The notes: generated by a model not told the origin, from the sequence alone. Shown: positions 1 to 8,475, counted from the first letter of the stretch. The stretch: 64,000 bases of DNA from an uncultured Pluralibacter sp. (GCF_913775985.1 NZ_CAJYMB010000088.1:40556-104555), one strand, 5' to 3'. Translations and numbers: made by a program.

Positions 1-2
1 GC

Positions 3-203
3 GTCGATGACGACCAGGACGCTATCTGGCTGCGGGTAGATATTCGCGGCGGCGCGAGCTGCCACGTCGGCTACCGCTCCTGCTTCTACCGCATCGTGCC
101 CCACGGCCCCGACGCGGCGCAGCCGCTGGAATTTGCCGAGCGCGAGAAGGTGTTCGATCCGCTGGAAGTGTACGGCGACGCGCCGAATCCGACGCAGCTG
201 TGA
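3..203 (+). CDS. hisI: Phosphoribosyl-AMP cyclohydrolase (HisI-type), 3' end
   Basis: The window opens inside this gene; 66 codons remain before the TGA. The visible part has the HisI signature [11 protein letters not shown] (about residues 19-29 of the fragment), in which the two cysteines match zinc ligands of phosphoribosyl-AMP cyclohydrolases (third step of histidine synthesis). The protein stops soon after this motif, so there is no HisE pyrophosphohydrolase domain, unlike the fused HisIE encoded in enterobacterial his operons. That points to a second, stand-alone HisI paralogue; such paralogues are known in some bacteria as part of the zinc-starvation response. Its promoter lies outside the window, so Zur control cannot be checked. 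The family call rests on a short fragment. Confidence 0.75.
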   Translation, partial: VDDDQDAIWLRVDIRGGASCHVGYRSCFYRIVPHGPDAAQPLEFAEREKVFDPLEVYGDAPNPTQL

Positions 204-245
204 GGGGCGGGGTGAGGCATGCCGCTTTTTAAGGGAGGAAAGGTT

Positions 246-653
246 ATGAAATATCCAGTTTACTTACATCAGGCTGAAAGCGGCACCTTCTCTGGCTTTG
301 TACCCGATCTTGAGGGTTGTTACTTTGCAGGTGATACCATCGACGATGCGATCGCTGATGCTCATGCGGCCATCGATGTGTATCTGGACTATCGCAGTGA
401 AAAAGGTCTGGATGTGCCTGCTGCACGGACCATAAACGATCACAAAGATTATGAAGATTGCCGGGGCGGAATTTGGGCTATCGTTGATATCGATACCGCT
501 AAATACGATGGTAAAGCAGTTAAATTAAATATTACGTTACCGCATAATTTATTATCCAGAATAGATGCATATGTCACGAGTAACAGAGATTATTCCAGCC
601 GAAGCGGATTTCTTGCAGAGTTAGCCAGAAGAGAGTTACTGAAGCATTCCTGA
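246..653 (+). CDS. hicB: Orphan HicB-family antitoxin
   Basis: A 135-residue protein with the HicB layout: an N-terminal RNase-H-like fold (residues 1-65, with GTFSGFVPDLEGCYFAGDT and a following Ala-rich helix) and a C-terminal ribbon-helix-helix DNA-binding segment (about residues 95-135, KLNITLPHNLLSRIDAY). HicB proteins neutralise the mRNA-cleaving toxin HicA and repress their own operon. The ATG at 246 is chosen because AGGGAGGAAAGG lies just upstream; an in-frame ATG at 219 has no such site. No HicA-like gene of about 60 codons lies before it (only 42 bases separate it from the HisI fragment) or after it, where a hairpin terminator follows at once. The antitoxin therefore appears unpaired. 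Composition becomes AT-richer towards its 3' end. Confidence 0.85.
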   Translation: MKYPVYLHQAESGTFSGFVPDLEGCYFAGDTIDDAIADAHAAIDVYLDYRSEKGLDVPAARTINDHKDYEDCRGGIWAIVDIDTAKYDGKAVKLNITLPHNLLSRIDAYVTSNRDYSSRSGFLAELARRELLKHS

Positions 654-676
654 TTTATTATCCATTTAACTATGTC

Positions 677-705
677 AAAAGCCCACGACGTGGGCTTGAT
701 TTTTT
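677..705 (+). terminator. Rho-independent terminator after hicB
   Basis: AAGCCCAC/GTGGGCTT hairpin with a three-base loop followed by GATTTTTTA, 24 bases after the hicB stop. It closes the hicB transcript and separates it from the DUF943 gene. Confidence 0.8.
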
Positions 706-798
706 ATTAGAAAACGTGCTTAGTAATCAGCGATAGCGTGGTCTAGGACTTAATCGTTCTACTACTAATATGGCAATGGATATTTTGAGAGGGCGAGG

Positions 799-1224
799 AT
801 GAAAGCAGTTAAAGGGATTTTTCTTATTTCAGTTTCCATATTAAGTGCTGTGTTAATATACCGGCGGTCATTACCTGTTCAAGTAATGGCAATTTATCAG
901 GATAATAATTTCACGGATATTTTAGTTAAAGATTTTCCGCTCAGCGAGCATGGCAAGAGAGAATGGTGGGGAACAAATAAAGATAAAATGGAAAAGGAGT
1001 TTGATTTCCCTAAAAAAGACGCTCAAGGGAGATATAGAATTATAATTTGGTCGTTTGGTGATGGCTATAAAAAAATGCCGAACCATGATAATCGACTTAG
1101 CACTGAAACATCAGATCTTTTATGCTTCGAAACACTGAAAAAAGAAGCTAATTGTATTGATAAAAAAAGGCTAATGACGATTGAGAAAAATTTGAACGGA
1201 CCTGAGTTAATAACGGTACAATGA
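799..1224 (+). CDS. DUF943 family membrane-anchored protein
   Basis: A 141-residue protein that I recognise as DUF943, an enterobacterial family of unknown function. One hydrophobic N-terminal segment (about residues 5-21) probably anchors it in the inner membrane, with the rest in the periplasm. Family features visible are AIYQDNNFTDILVKDFPL near residue 32, GKREWWGTNKDKM, the WSFGDGYK block, and a C-terminal pair of cysteines around LLCFETLKKEANCI. GAGGGCGAGG before the ATG at 799 is a good ribosome-binding site. The gene is clearly AT-rich (22 G/C of 60 at 901-960), unlike the rha genes nearby, which fits acquisition by transfer. No function is assigned. Confidence 0.75.
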   Translation: MKAVKGIFLISVSILSAVLIYRRSLPVQVMAIYQDNNFTDILVKDFPLSEHGKREWWGTNKDKMEKEFDFPKKDAQGRYRIIIWSFGDGYKKMPNHDNRLSTETSDLLCFETLKKEANCIDKKRLMTIEKNLNGPELITVQ

Positions 1225-1257
1225 ATTTTATAATGTTAAGAGTATGAAAGTAAAATG

Positions 1258-1285
1258 TCGTCCCCTAAATAATTCAAGTTGCTCG
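1258..1285. repeat. Fragment of an ERIC-type intergenic repeat end
   Basis: The string CCCTAAATAATTCAAGTTGC matches, from memory, the outer end of the extended ERIC-like repeat common between enterobacterial genes. Only this end is recognisable; the rest of the unit is absent or too diverged. Confidence 0.4.
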
Positions 1286-1470
1286 ACTGAGCAATTTGAT
1301 GCTTTTACCGTGTCACTGCGCAGTCGCTGGACAGGTATCTCGCCGCGCTGAGGCCATTGCCAGCATTATGGGTATTAGAATGTTGCTCAGGGCATCACAT
1401 CAAAGATGCTTCGTCATGCAAACCGTATTATTATTCCACGCGCCAGATCATAACCCTCAGGATAACGTAG

Positions 1471-1803
1471 ATGAACAGCGATGAGCAGAGGCTTCTGCAA
1501 AAGGCTTTTTCAGCCAAAGATAATGCCAGGCTGAACGACATTCTTGCCCGGGATGAGAAGAAAACTGACTCGCTGCAATCTCTCATCCGCGAGCTTGAGA
1601 AACGCTTTTGGGCTGGGGTGATTTGTATAGGGCTTATCATGGCTGTTTGCATATACGGCATGATAAGTGGACATCGGGACAGCTTGATTTCATATGGTAT
1701 TGTTCTCTTGTTGGGCTCCGCGATTGTCTATTTTGTTATACCGATGAATCTGGCATGGAAGGCCTGTAAGTTTAGGCGTAGGAATAATGATGGGTTATTT
1801 TGA
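1471..1803 (+). CDS. Small two-helix membrane protein, function unknown
   Basis: A 110-residue protein not recognised as a named family. It has a charged, helical N-terminal half (residues 1-45, rich in K, D, R and L, possibly coiled coil) followed by two hydrophobic segments, about residues 48-65 (GVICIGLIMAVCIYGMI) and 72-92, and a basic C-terminal tail (KFRRRNN). It is likely an inner-membrane protein with a cytoplasmic N-terminal domain. The ATG at 1471 follows AGGATAACGTAG. It lies 246 bases after the DUF943 gene in the same direction. Whether the two are functionally linked is inference from adjacency only. Confidence 0.6.
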   Translation: MNSDEQRLLQKAFSAKDNARLNDILARDEKKTDSLQSLIRELEKRFWAGVICIGLIMAVCIYGMISGHRDSLISYGIVLLLGSAIVYFVIPMNLAWKACKFRRRNNDGLF

Positions 1804-2233
1804 CAGGTGTTGCTACTTGTACAATCTTATCTGTTAGATGCGGTTAAATCGCGGAGTGTGATATTGCTTAAGCTCAGACTTGGTTTGACCTTGCTGAGGT
1901 ACAGAGATTACCTAATCTGAGAGACAGCTCTGTGCCAGAGGCGGACATTGAGTAATCGAACAATGTTAATTAGTAGGGGGCTGGGATAAATATGATGATT
2001 TGGTTCAATGTGTTAGCACTCACGAAATAAATGAGCGTTGCATTGGTCTATCCTCATGTTTCTGAAGAAGATATAACTAATATCGGGGAGCAAGTCAGTT
2101 TTCGGTACCATAGCATTTTTCTAATTCACATATTTTTATTCCTATTGTCCAGGACAGCGCACCGAAAAAGCCATCGAAAAAAAGACACTCGGAAATATTT
2201 GTGGTGCCAGCAAGTGTGGATTGTTGGTGGGTA
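1804..2233. other. AT-rich intergenic stretch without a convincing gene
   Basis: No credible gene is seen in these 430 bases. A short frame at about 1899-1955 (ending in PEADIE and a stop) and one starting at 2031 (MSVALVYPHVSEEDI) look protein-like for a few residues but break down or run antisense into the next gene. They could be remnants of decayed accessory genes; I could not name a source. Confidence 0.4.
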
Positions 2234-3085
2234 CTACTCAAGCGAAACCCTAATTATGTGTGTTTCCGCTACACTGACAGAATTAGAGAACAGTTGTGTT
2301 CCCTTTGGCGCGCTAACTTCTGTAATGATTTTGCAAGTGCCAATTCCTTTTATTTTTTTGGATAATGCTGGAGAATCATGTGGAAAATTGAGGCGTTCTA
2401 CATTTAAGGGGTGCGGCTTAAAGTATTGAATCATAGTTGCTTCAATGGTTTCGAGAATATCAGCGAAAGGCAGGATTGGCGGTTCGAGGGGGGATGGGCG
2501 ATAAAGAACAATAGAGGTAGTCTGTGTGCTTGGTCGTCGATTTTGTTCCGCCAGTAACTTCTGTAGTTTCTCGTGCCCCTCACCAAGACGGTCTTGAGCT
2601 TCACGTTTCGCCGATTTGGCGATTCCAATGTATTCAATTCGCAATGGAATTAACGGACAGTTTTCTGCGTAAAGTAAAAGAAAGGACAGATTGCAAGGAA
2701 AACTCTCAGTGCCAGGGCCGGATCCTCTAAACTCGAAGCAGTCTGGAAAAACACCGTACCTTGTCGCGCGTACATCCGCAAATGGAATCGGTGACCGAAA
2801 GAAAATTTTGTGCTCCGTAACTGAACCCGGCGTGAACTCAAATTTAACAGTCGATACGAAATGGGTAGAAGAAATTTTTCGTATAGAGCTCGGAATAACT
2901 TCGGCCCTGGAATGGGTAACTAGAGAATATATTCGGAAACCACCAAACTCGCCCTGTAAAAATAAACGATGATCGTCGCTAATGCGAATTACTTTTATAC
3001 CTTCCATAATTCCTGTCGGTTGGTTCATATGCTCGATATAGGATGGATCGACAACTGTAGCTGGACCGGTTGTAAAATAAAGCAT
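2234..3085 (-). CDS. Uncharacterised protein with GIY-YIG nuclease-like motifs
   Basis: A 283-residue protein without a family I can name. The N-terminal half (about 1-130) has no recognised motif. The C-terminal part carries an order of motifs like the GIY-YIG nuclease fold: EYIGIAKSA (residues 151-159), RLGEGHEKL (166-174, the conserved R...H pair), and a helix with Glu followed by a PxLN ending (LETIEATMIQYFKPHPLN, 211-228). In GIY-YIG enzymes these are the tyrosine/glycine strand, the catalytic Arg/His and the metal-binding Glu. The first motif is degenerate, so activity is uncertain. It sits alone, facing the rha operon in the same direction as rhaM but 180 bases upstream of nothing related. 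The gene is AT-richer than the core genes. The ribosome-binding site before the ATG at 3085 is weak. A nuclease or defence role is inference. Confidence 0.55.
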   Translation of the reverse strand: MLYFTTGPATVVDPSYIEHMNQPTGIMEGIKVIRISDDHRLFLQGEFGGFRIYSLVTHSRAEVIPSSIRKISSTHFVSTVKFEFTPGSVTEHKIFFRSPIPFADVRATRYGVFPDCFEFRGSGPGTESFPCNLSFLLLYAENCPLIPLRIEYIGIAKSAKREAQDRLGEGHEKLQKLLAEQNRRPSTQTTSIVLYRPSPLEPPILPFADILETIEATMIQYFKPHPLNVERLNFPHDSPALSKKIKGIGTCKIITEVSAPKGTQLFSNSVSVAETHIIRVSLE

Positions 3086-3237
3086 AGGAATATTCTTTTA
3101 TTTAACCTTACATGCATTAATAATAACCTATCAGTCTGTTCTGCAATAGCTTTCTTTAAGCTTGATGATAGCTTCAGCTCCTCGCTCAAAGCAGACTATC
3201 CGAACCGCCTACTAAAACTCCTAAACCCAATAACCCC

Positions 3238-3254
3238 GCCCGCCCACGGCGGGC
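3238..3254 (-). terminator. Hairpin after rhaM
   Basis: GCCCGCC/GGCGGGC hairpin with a three-base loop, 12 bases beyond the rhaM stop on the minus strand. The following T content is modest (GGGGTTATT), so it may be a weak terminator of the rhaBAD-fucO-rhaM transcript. Confidence 0.5.
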
Positions 3255-3265
3255 AGGGTCATCAC

Positions 3266-3580
3266 TCAGTCCAGATAAAACACCGCTTTCAGCTCTTGGC
3301 TTACCGGGCTGTTGTCGGCGTTGGCGGGCATCACCTCGCGCATGTGCTTCCACCAGCGCTGGCACACCTCGGTGTCGGCCACCGCGTTCCAGCGCGCTTC
3401 GGATTCGATCTCGACGGTGGCGAACAGCAGGCTGCGGGCCTTGTCGAGGTAAATCGCGTAGTGGTGCGCGCCGTGGGCTTTCAGCACCGCTTCCAGTTCG
3501 GGCCAGATGGGCGAGTGGCGGCGCTCGTATTCGTCGTGCGCGTCGGGATTAACCTGCATCACAAACGCTTTGCGGATCAT
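3266..3580 (-). CDS. rhaM: L-rhamnose mutarotase
   Basis: A 104-residue protein matching RhaM (YiiL) over its full length. It interconverts the alpha and beta anomers of L-rhamnose so that RhaT and RhaA receive the usable form. Family features are the N-terminal [19 protein letters not shown] with its His, the [16 protein letters not shown] helix, the HHYAIYLD strand and the paired tryptophans in VCQRWWKHM. The start at 3580 overlaps the fucO stop by four bases (ATGA), indicating translational coupling and choosing this start over an upstream in-frame ATG. It is the last gene of the rha catabolic operon. Confidence 0.95.
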   Translation of the reverse strand: MIRKAFVMQVNPDAHDEYERRHSPIWPELEAVLKAHGAHHYAIYLDKARSLLFATVEIESEARWNAVADTEVCQRWWKHMREVMPANADNSPVSQELKAVFYLD

Positions 3581-4725
3581 AGCGCCTCCAGATACAGGGC
3601 GCGCACCTCGTCGCGGCTGGCGCTGCGCGGGTTGCACGGCGCGCACGGATCGGCCAGCGCCTTGTCCAGCCAGCCTTCGATATCGGCTTCGGTGACGCCG
3701 AGCTGGCGAAAGCCCTGCGGAATGCCGACGGCGGCGCTGAGATCGCGGATGGCCTGAATTGCCGCCGCGCTGGCCGCGTCGTCGCTCATGCCGCGGGTAT
3801 CGACGCCCATCGCCTGCGCCACGCGGGCGAAGCGGGCAACGGCGTTCGGGCGGTTAAAGTTTTCAATAACCGGCAGCAGGATGGCGTTGCAGACGCCGTG
3901 GGGCAGGTTGTGGGTCGCGCCCGGCTGGTGCGCCAGGGCGTGTACCAGGCCCAGTCCGGCGCTGTTGAACGCCATTCCCGCTAGGTACTGACCGTAGGCC
4001 ATCTGCTCGCGAGCTTCGAGATCGCGCCCGTTTTCGACAGCTTTTGGCAGCCAGAGGGTAATCAGGCGAATCGCCTCCAGCGCGTTAGCGTCGGTAAGCG
4101 GATGCGCGCCGACCGATACAAACGCTTCCACCGCGTGGGTCAGGGCATCCATGCCGGTGGCGGCGGTGACGGAGGCCGGGATATCCAGCATCACGCTGGC
4201 GTCGTCTACCGCAATATCAGGAATGATATTCGGGTCGATGATCACCTCTTTCACCTGGCGTTCGCTGTCGATGATCACCGCGTTGCTGGTCATTTCGGCA
4301 GCGGTGCCGGCAGTGGTGTTAATCGCCACCAGCGGCACGCCCGGGTTTTTAACTTTGCCGACGCCGGAGTAGGCGGTGGACGGGCCCGGATTGGCGGTGA
4401 GGATCTTAATGGCTTTCGCCGTGTCGATCGGGCTGCCGCCGCCGAAGGCGATGAGGTAGTCGCACTGCGCCGCCTGATAGGCCGCGTAGCCGCGCTGTAC
4501 CAGCGCTTCGGTCGGGTTGGGGAAGACCTCGTCAAACAGCTGCCAGGGCATCTGCTGCGCGTCCAGCGCCGCAAACAGACTGTCGAGCAGGCCCAGCTTG
4601 ACCAGCTGGCCGTCGGTGACAATCAGCGCTTTGCCCCACTGTTTGCCCGCCACCAGATTTACCATATCGCCGATCGCGCCCGCGCCGTGCAGGCTGATTT
4701 TCGGCAGTGCCAACATAAAGCTCAT
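3577..4725 (-). CDS. fucO: Lactaldehyde reductase (L-1,2-propanediol oxidoreductase)
   Basis: A 382-residue iron-dependent alcohol dehydrogenase (group III), the length of FucO. It reduces L-lactaldehyde, the aldolase product, to L-1,2-propanediol with NADH during anaerobic growth. Visible features are the nucleotide-binding [13 protein letters not shown] (about residue 95), [11 protein letters not shown], and the metal ligands Asp and His in [12 protein letters not shown] and two His in [18 protein letters not shown]. The ATG at 4725 follows GCAGGAG; a GTG three bases upstream is also possible. In E. coli fucO belongs to the fucose operon; here it lies between rhaD and rhaM, 15 bases after rhaD and overlapping rhaM, so it should be induced by rhamnose. 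The name rhaO is sometimes used for such copies. Confidence 0.93.
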   Translation of the reverse strand: MSFMLALPKISLHGAGAIGDMVNLVAGKQWGKALIVTDGQLVKLGLLDSLFAALDAQQMPWQLFDEVFPNPTEALVQRGYAAYQAAQCDYLIAFGGGSPIDTAKAIKILTANPGPSTAYSGVGKVKNPGVPLVAINTTAGTAAEMTSNAVIIDSERQVKEVIIDPNIIPDIAVDDASVMLDIPASVTAATGMDALTHAVEAFVSVGAHPLTDANALEAIRLITLWLPKAVENGRDLEAREQMAYGQYLAGMAFNSAGLGLVHALAHQPGATHNLPHGVCNAILLPVIENFNRPNAVARFARVAQAMGVDTRGMSDDAASAAAIQAIRDLSAAVGIPQGFRQLGVTEADIEGWLDKALADPCAPCNPRSASRDEVRALYLEAL

Positions 4726-4740
4726 CACATGCTCCTGCGG

Positions 4741-5571
4741 TTAGTTGTACAGCGCCAGGGCGGAGGCCAGCGGCGTCACGCCAAAGCGTTTGCCGAGCGC
4801 TTCCAGCTGCGCGCGGGTAATGGTCTGCTTCATGCCGCCCATCGACTGCACTTTGACGAGGATCTCTGCCGATTTTTCGGCGGTGTCGATCAGGCCAAAC
4901 GCCTCGTCCAGCGTCGGGCCGCTGCCGAAGACGCCGTGGAACGGCCACAGCACCAGCGAGTGTTTATGCATGGATTGCGCGGTGGCTTCGCCGATCTCGT
5001 CGGTGCCTGGCACCAGCCACGGCAGGATGCCGACGCCGTCCGGGAATACCACCAGACACTCGGTGCTGCCTTCCCACAGTTTGCGGGTGAACATCTCGGT
5101 GCTGTTCTCCAGCACGTAGGTCAGGGCAATCAGGTTGGTGGCGTGGCAGTGCATGATCACCCGATCTTTGCCGCCGGTGGCCTTGATGCGCTCGCAGTGG
5201 GAGAGGAAGTGGGCGGGCAGCTCGGAGGTCGGCACCGCGTCGTCGGTCAGGCCCCACAGGATGTGATAGCCCGCGCCGTCGCTGTCCACTTTTACCACGC
5301 CGAGATTGGCCGCCGGGCTGAGCTGCACGTTGCGGAAGAATTTGCCGGAGCCGGTAACGATAAACGGCGTGTTGGCCAGGGCCGGCATCGGCTGGCTGAG
5401 AGCGATGTAGCGCGGCTGCGGGTGGAAGTCGGCTTCGTAAGGGGCGATATCGGCGTCGTCGAGGCGCAGGGTCAGGTTGCCGCCGTTGCGCTCGTCCCAG
5501 CCTTTCAGCCAGGCGTCGGTAGTGGCTTTGATCATGCCCTGGACGAACCAGGATTGAGTGATGGTCTGCAT
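4741..5571 (-). CDS. rhaD: Rhamnulose-1-phosphate aldolase
   Basis: A 276-residue class II zinc aldolase matching RhaD end to end. It splits L-rhamnulose 1-phosphate into dihydroxyacetone phosphate and L-lactaldehyde. The glycine-rich phosphate site [10 protein letters not shown] (about residues 30-39), the zinc ligands in MHCHATN and the third His in [10 protein letters not shown] are all present, with a conserved Glu in the [11 protein letters not shown] stretch. It is third in the catabolic operon, but a 181-base spacer containing an inverted-repeat element separates it from rhaA, whereas the other junctions of the operon are tight. Confidence 0.97.
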   Translation of the reverse strand: MQTITQSWFVQGMIKATTDAWLKGWDERNGGNLTLRLDDADIAPYEADFHPQPRYIALSQPMPALANTPFIVTGSGKFFRNVQLSPAANLGVVKVDSDGAGYHILWGLTDDAVPTSELPAHFLSHCERIKATGGKDRVIMHCHATNLIALTYVLENSTEMFTRKLWEGSTECLVVFPDGVGILPWLVPGTDEIGEATAQSMHKHSLVLWPFHGVFGSGPTLDEAFGLIDTAEKSAEILVKVQSMGGMKQTITRAQLEALGKRFGVTPLASALALYN

Positions 5572-5584
5572 TGTGATGTTCCTT

Positions 5585-5716
5585 AGAGCCTGCTCATTAG
5601 GCTAATTGAGTTGCCGTTTTAGCGCCGGGCAGTACCCGAAATCCTCACGTACTCCAGTACGTTCCGTTTTCTTCGCGCTGGCCGGCCGGCATATACGCCT
5701 ACTGAGATAGGCTCTT
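5585..5716. repeat. Intergenic inverted-repeat element (about 130 bp) inside the rha operon
   Basis: The ends are imperfect inverted repeats: AGAGCCTGCTCATTAGGC at 5585-5602 against GCCTACTGAGATAGGCTCTT at 5698-5717. The interior holds a second dyad around CACGTACTCCAGTACGT. The unit has no coding capacity and looks like a mobile or MITE-like intergenic repeat of enterobacteria; I recall similar sequences but cannot name a class with certainty. It lies between rhaA and rhaD and will fold strongly in the operon mRNA. Confidence 0.65.
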
Positions 5717-5720
5717 AAAA

Positions 5721-5747
5721 TGCCGGACGCGCGGCGCACGCCCGGCA
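5721..5747. repeat. REP-like palindrome after rhaA
   Basis: TGCCGG and CCGGCA flank a GC-rich 15-base centre, the form of an enterobacterial REP element. It sits five bases beyond the rhaA stop and next to the larger repeat. It may protect the rhaBA part of the mRNA from 3' degradation. Confidence 0.5.
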
Positions 5748-5752
5748 GGGGA

Positions 5753-7012
5753 TTAGTTACGCTTCGCTAAAATGTCTTTTTCGTAGTGGCGCACGCTGTC
5801 CAGCCACTGGCTGCCCGCCGGCGCGTCGTGGCGCTGGCAGTACATCTCCCACACCGCCTGCCACGGCAGGGATTTCTGCTCTTCCAGCAGCGCCAGGCGC
5901 GCGGTGTAGTCGCCGTCCAGCTCCAGCTGGCGCAGCTCGGCGGTGGGCTCCAGCAGGGCGCGCAGCAGGGCTTTCTTCATGTTGCGGGTGCCGATAACCC
6001 ACGCCGCGATGCGGTTGATGGAGGCGTCGAAGAAGTCGAGGCCGATATGCACCCGGTCGAACAGGTTGTGGCGAATGATTTCGCTGGCGATAGCCTGGGT
6101 TTCGTCATCCAGCAGCACCACGTGGTCGCTGTCCCAGCGCACCGGGCGGCTGACGTGCAGCAGCAGGCGCGGCACGAACAGCATCGCGGCGGAGATCTTG
6201 TCGGAGATAACTTCCGTCGGGTGGAAGTGGCCGGCATCCAGGCACAGCGCGGTCTGGCGGCTGGTGGCGTAGCCCATGTAGAACTCGTTGGAGCCGACGG
6301 TGTAGCTCTCAGCGCCGATGCCGAACAGCTTGCTCTCCACGGCGTCAATGTGGTGCGCCGGATCCAGCTTCTCGCTAATCACCTCGTCCAGCGCTTCCAT
6401 CAGGCGCTGGCGCGGGGCGAAGCGGTCTACGGTCAGGTCTTTCATGCCGTCCGGGATCCAGATGTTCATCACCGACGGCGTGCCGAGCTGCTCGCCGAAG
6501 TAGGCCGACACGCTGCGGCTGGCCTTGCAGTGGTCAATCCAGAATTGGCGGATCTCGTCATTGGCGTGGGCCAGGGTAAAGCCGTCGGCGCTCAGCGGAT
6601 GGGAGAAGCAGGACGGGTTAAAGTCGAGCCCCAGGTGGTGTTTTTTCGCCCATTCAACCCAGTTTTTGAAGTGCTCCGGTTTGATCTCATTGCGGCCCAC
6701 CGGCGCGTCGGATTCCAGATAGATAGCGTGCAGGTTCAGGCGCTTCGGGCCGGGGATCAGGCTCAGAGCCTGCTCCAGATCGGCACGCAGCTCGCTGGCG
6801 TTGCGGGCTTTACCCGGATAGTTGCCGGTGGCCTGAATACCGCCGGTCAGGGAGCCGCCCGGATTTTCGAAGCCGGCGACGTCGTCGCCCTGCCAGCAGT
6901 GCATGGAGACGGGCAGGCGATCGAGCTGCTTCAGCGCGGCTTCGACATCGACGCCGACCGCGGCGTAGCGGTGTTTCGCCAGTTCCCAGGCTTGTTCAAG
7001 TTGAGTGGTCAT
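5753..7012 (-). CDS. rhaA: L-rhamnose isomerase
   Basis: A 419-residue protein nearly identical to E. coli RhaA, which converts L-rhamnose to L-rhamnulose with Mn(II)/Zn(II). Metal-site regions are visible: [23 protein letters not shown] with its His, and [11 protein letters not shown] with paired Asp. The start MTTQLEQAW at 7012 is chosen because it matches the known N-terminus and overlaps the rhaB stop by four bases (ATGA); an in-frame ATG two codons upstream is less likely. It is the second gene of the operon. Confidence 0.98.
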   Translation of the reverse strand: MTTQLEQAWELAKHRYAAVGVDVEAALKQLDRLPVSMHCWQGDDVAGFENPGGSLTGGIQATGNYPGKARNASELRADLEQALSLIPGPKRLNLHAIYLESDAPVGRNEIKPEHFKNWVEWAKKHHLGLDFNPSCFSHPLSADGFTLAHANDEIRQFWIDHCKASRSVSAYFGEQLGTPSVMNIWIPDGMKDLTVDRFAPRQRLMEALDEVISEKLDPAHHIDAVESKLFGIGAESYTVGSNEFYMGYATSRQTALCLDAGHFHPTEVISDKISAAMLFVPRLLLHVSRPVRWDSDHVVLLDDETQAIASEIIRHNLFDRVHIGLDFFDASINRIAAWVIGTRNMKKALLRALLEPTAELRQLELDGDYTARLALLEEQKSLPWQAVWEMYCQRHDAPAGSQWLDSVRHYEKDILAKRN

Positions 7013-8475
7013 GCGCAAAGCTCCTTGGTCTGTTGGGGGCGAAACGCCGCGGCTCGGCGGGCGATCTCGCTATTCTGATTAGGGATAAAGGTGGTCAGGG
7101 CGTGGTTGTCGCGCACCACCTTGCGGAAATCGTCAACGTTATTGAGTTCGTCCAGCGCCATCAGCTGGACGCCAATGTTGCCCAGCGTCGAAGCCTCTAC
7201 CGGCCCGGCAATCACCGTGATGCCGCAGGCGTCGGCGCAGAGCTGGTTGAGCAGGGCGTTCTGGCAGCCGCCGCCCACCACGTGCAGCTGCGAGAAAGCG
7301 TGGCCGTGCAGGTCTGCCAGCTCGTTCAGCACCCGGGCGTACAGCAGCGCGAGGCTGTCGAAAATGCAGCGCGCCAGTTCAGCGGCGGTGTCCGGCACCG
7401 GCTGGCCGCTTTCGCGGCAGGCGGCCTGAATTTCGGCGCTCATGTTGTTCGGGTTGATAAAGCGGTCATCGTTGGGATTGATCACCGCGCGGCAGGCGGG
7501 CAGCGCCGCGGTTTCGCTGATTAAGGCGCCAATATCACTGACGTTCTGCTCTTTGATCACCCGCTGCAGCAGCCAGAGGCCCATAATATTTTTCAGCACC
7601 CGGTAGCGGCTTTCGGCGCCGCCTTCGTTGGTGATGTTATTGGCCAGCGCAACGTCGCTGGTGCAGGGGGTTTTGCTCTCGTAGCCCATCAGCGACCAGG
7701 TGCCGGAAGAGAGATAGGCCGCGTACTGGTCCGCCAGCGGGGAGGCGATCACCGCACTGGCAGTGTCGTGACTGGCGACGGCCACCACCGGAATTTTATT
7801 GCCCAGCGGGCAGATCCAGTGGCCGATAACGTTGCCCGGATGGGTCGGCGTGCCGAACCAGGCGCGGTCGGCGCCGGCCCACTCAAGCAGCGCGTCATCC
7901 CAGCTGTCGGTGTTGATATTGACCATCTGGGTGGTGGTGGCGTTGGTGTATTCCCAGTTCATTACGCCGGTCAGGCGGTAGCTGAAGTAGTCGGGGATCA
8001 GCAGGGCGCGGGAGACGTTTTTCAGCAGGTCGGGCTGCTGCTCGCGCAGGGCGCGAAACTGATAAAGGGTGTTGAACGGCAGAAACTGGATGCCGCTGCG
8101 GCGGTAGATCTCCGCCCGGCCGAGCTGCGCTTCGGCGCGCTGCATAACGCCCCAGGTGCGGCTGTCGCGATAGGACACGGGCGGACCAACGCGCTCGCCG
8201 CGGGCATCGAGCAGCACCACGTCCACGCCCCAGGTGTCGATGCCGATACTGTCTATCAGGATCCCGTCATCGCACACCTTTTTCAGGCCGAGGCGGATCT
8301 CCGCTTCCAGCGCGTCCACGTCCCAGCAGTCGCTGCCGTCGATTTTTTGCAGGGTGTTTACAAAGCGGTGCATCTCGCGCAGCGACAGGTGCTGGCTCTG
8401 GCGATCGTAGCTTGCCAGCATGACGCGCCCGCTGGAGGCGCCTAAATCCACGGCGACACAATGACGAAAACTCAT
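7009..8475 (-). CDS. rhaB: Rhamnulokinase
   Basis: A 488-residue FGGY-family sugar kinase that phosphorylates L-rhamnulose at O-1 using ATP. The N-terminal phosphate-binding loop [13 protein letters not shown] (about residues 7-19), the catalytic Asp region [15 protein letters not shown], and the C-terminal ATP-binding [18 protein letters not shown] are present, and it ends in TKELCA like its orthologues. The ATG at 8475 is preceded by AAGGACTCC and gives the family length; the longer open frame upstream runs through the rhaBAD promoter and is not coding. It is the first gene of rhaBAD-fucO-rhaM. Confidence 0.97.
   Translation of the reverse strand: MSFRHCVAVDLGASSGRVMLASYDRQSQHLSLREMHRFVNTLQKIDGSDCWDVDALEAEIRLGLKKVCDDGILIDSIGIDTWGVDVVLLDARGERVGPPVSYRDSRTWGVMQRAEAQLGRAEIYRRSGIQFLPFNTLYQFRALREQQPDLLKNVSRALLIPDYFSYRLTGVMNWEYTNATTTQMVNINTDSWDDALLEWAGADRAWFGTPTHPGNVIGHWICPLGNKIPVVAVASHDTASAVIASPLADQYAAYLSSGTWSLMGYESKTPCTSDVALANNITNEGGAESRYRVLKNIMGLWLLQRVIKEQNVSDIGALISETAALPACRAVINPNDDRFINPNNMSAEIQAACRESGQPVPDTAAELARCIFDSLALLYARVLNELADLHGHAFSQLHVVGGGCQNALLNQLCADACGITVIAGPVEASTLGNIGVQLMALDELNNVDDFRKVVRDNHALTTFIPNQNSEIARRAAAFRPQQTKELCA

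Noticed and set aside
2031..2429. Open frame of 132 codons on the plus strand starting MSVALVYPHV
   Set aside because: Half of it runs antisense to the GIY-YIG-like gene, there is no ribosome-binding site, and the second half has shadow-like composition.
2969..3757. Open frame of 262 codons on the plus strand crossing rhaM and fucO
   Set aside because: It spans the intergenic terminator and is antisense to two conserved genes.
4102..5586. Long open frame of 494 codons on the plus strand opposite rhaD and fucO
   Set aside because: It mirrors the codon pattern of the conserved genes on the minus strand, is rich in His, Arg, Gly and Val as expected for a shadow frame in GC-rich DNA, and has no family features.
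5786..7078. Open frame of 430 codons on the plus strand opposite rhaA
   Set aside because: rhaA is unmistakable on the other strand; the antisense product has typical shadow-frame composition.
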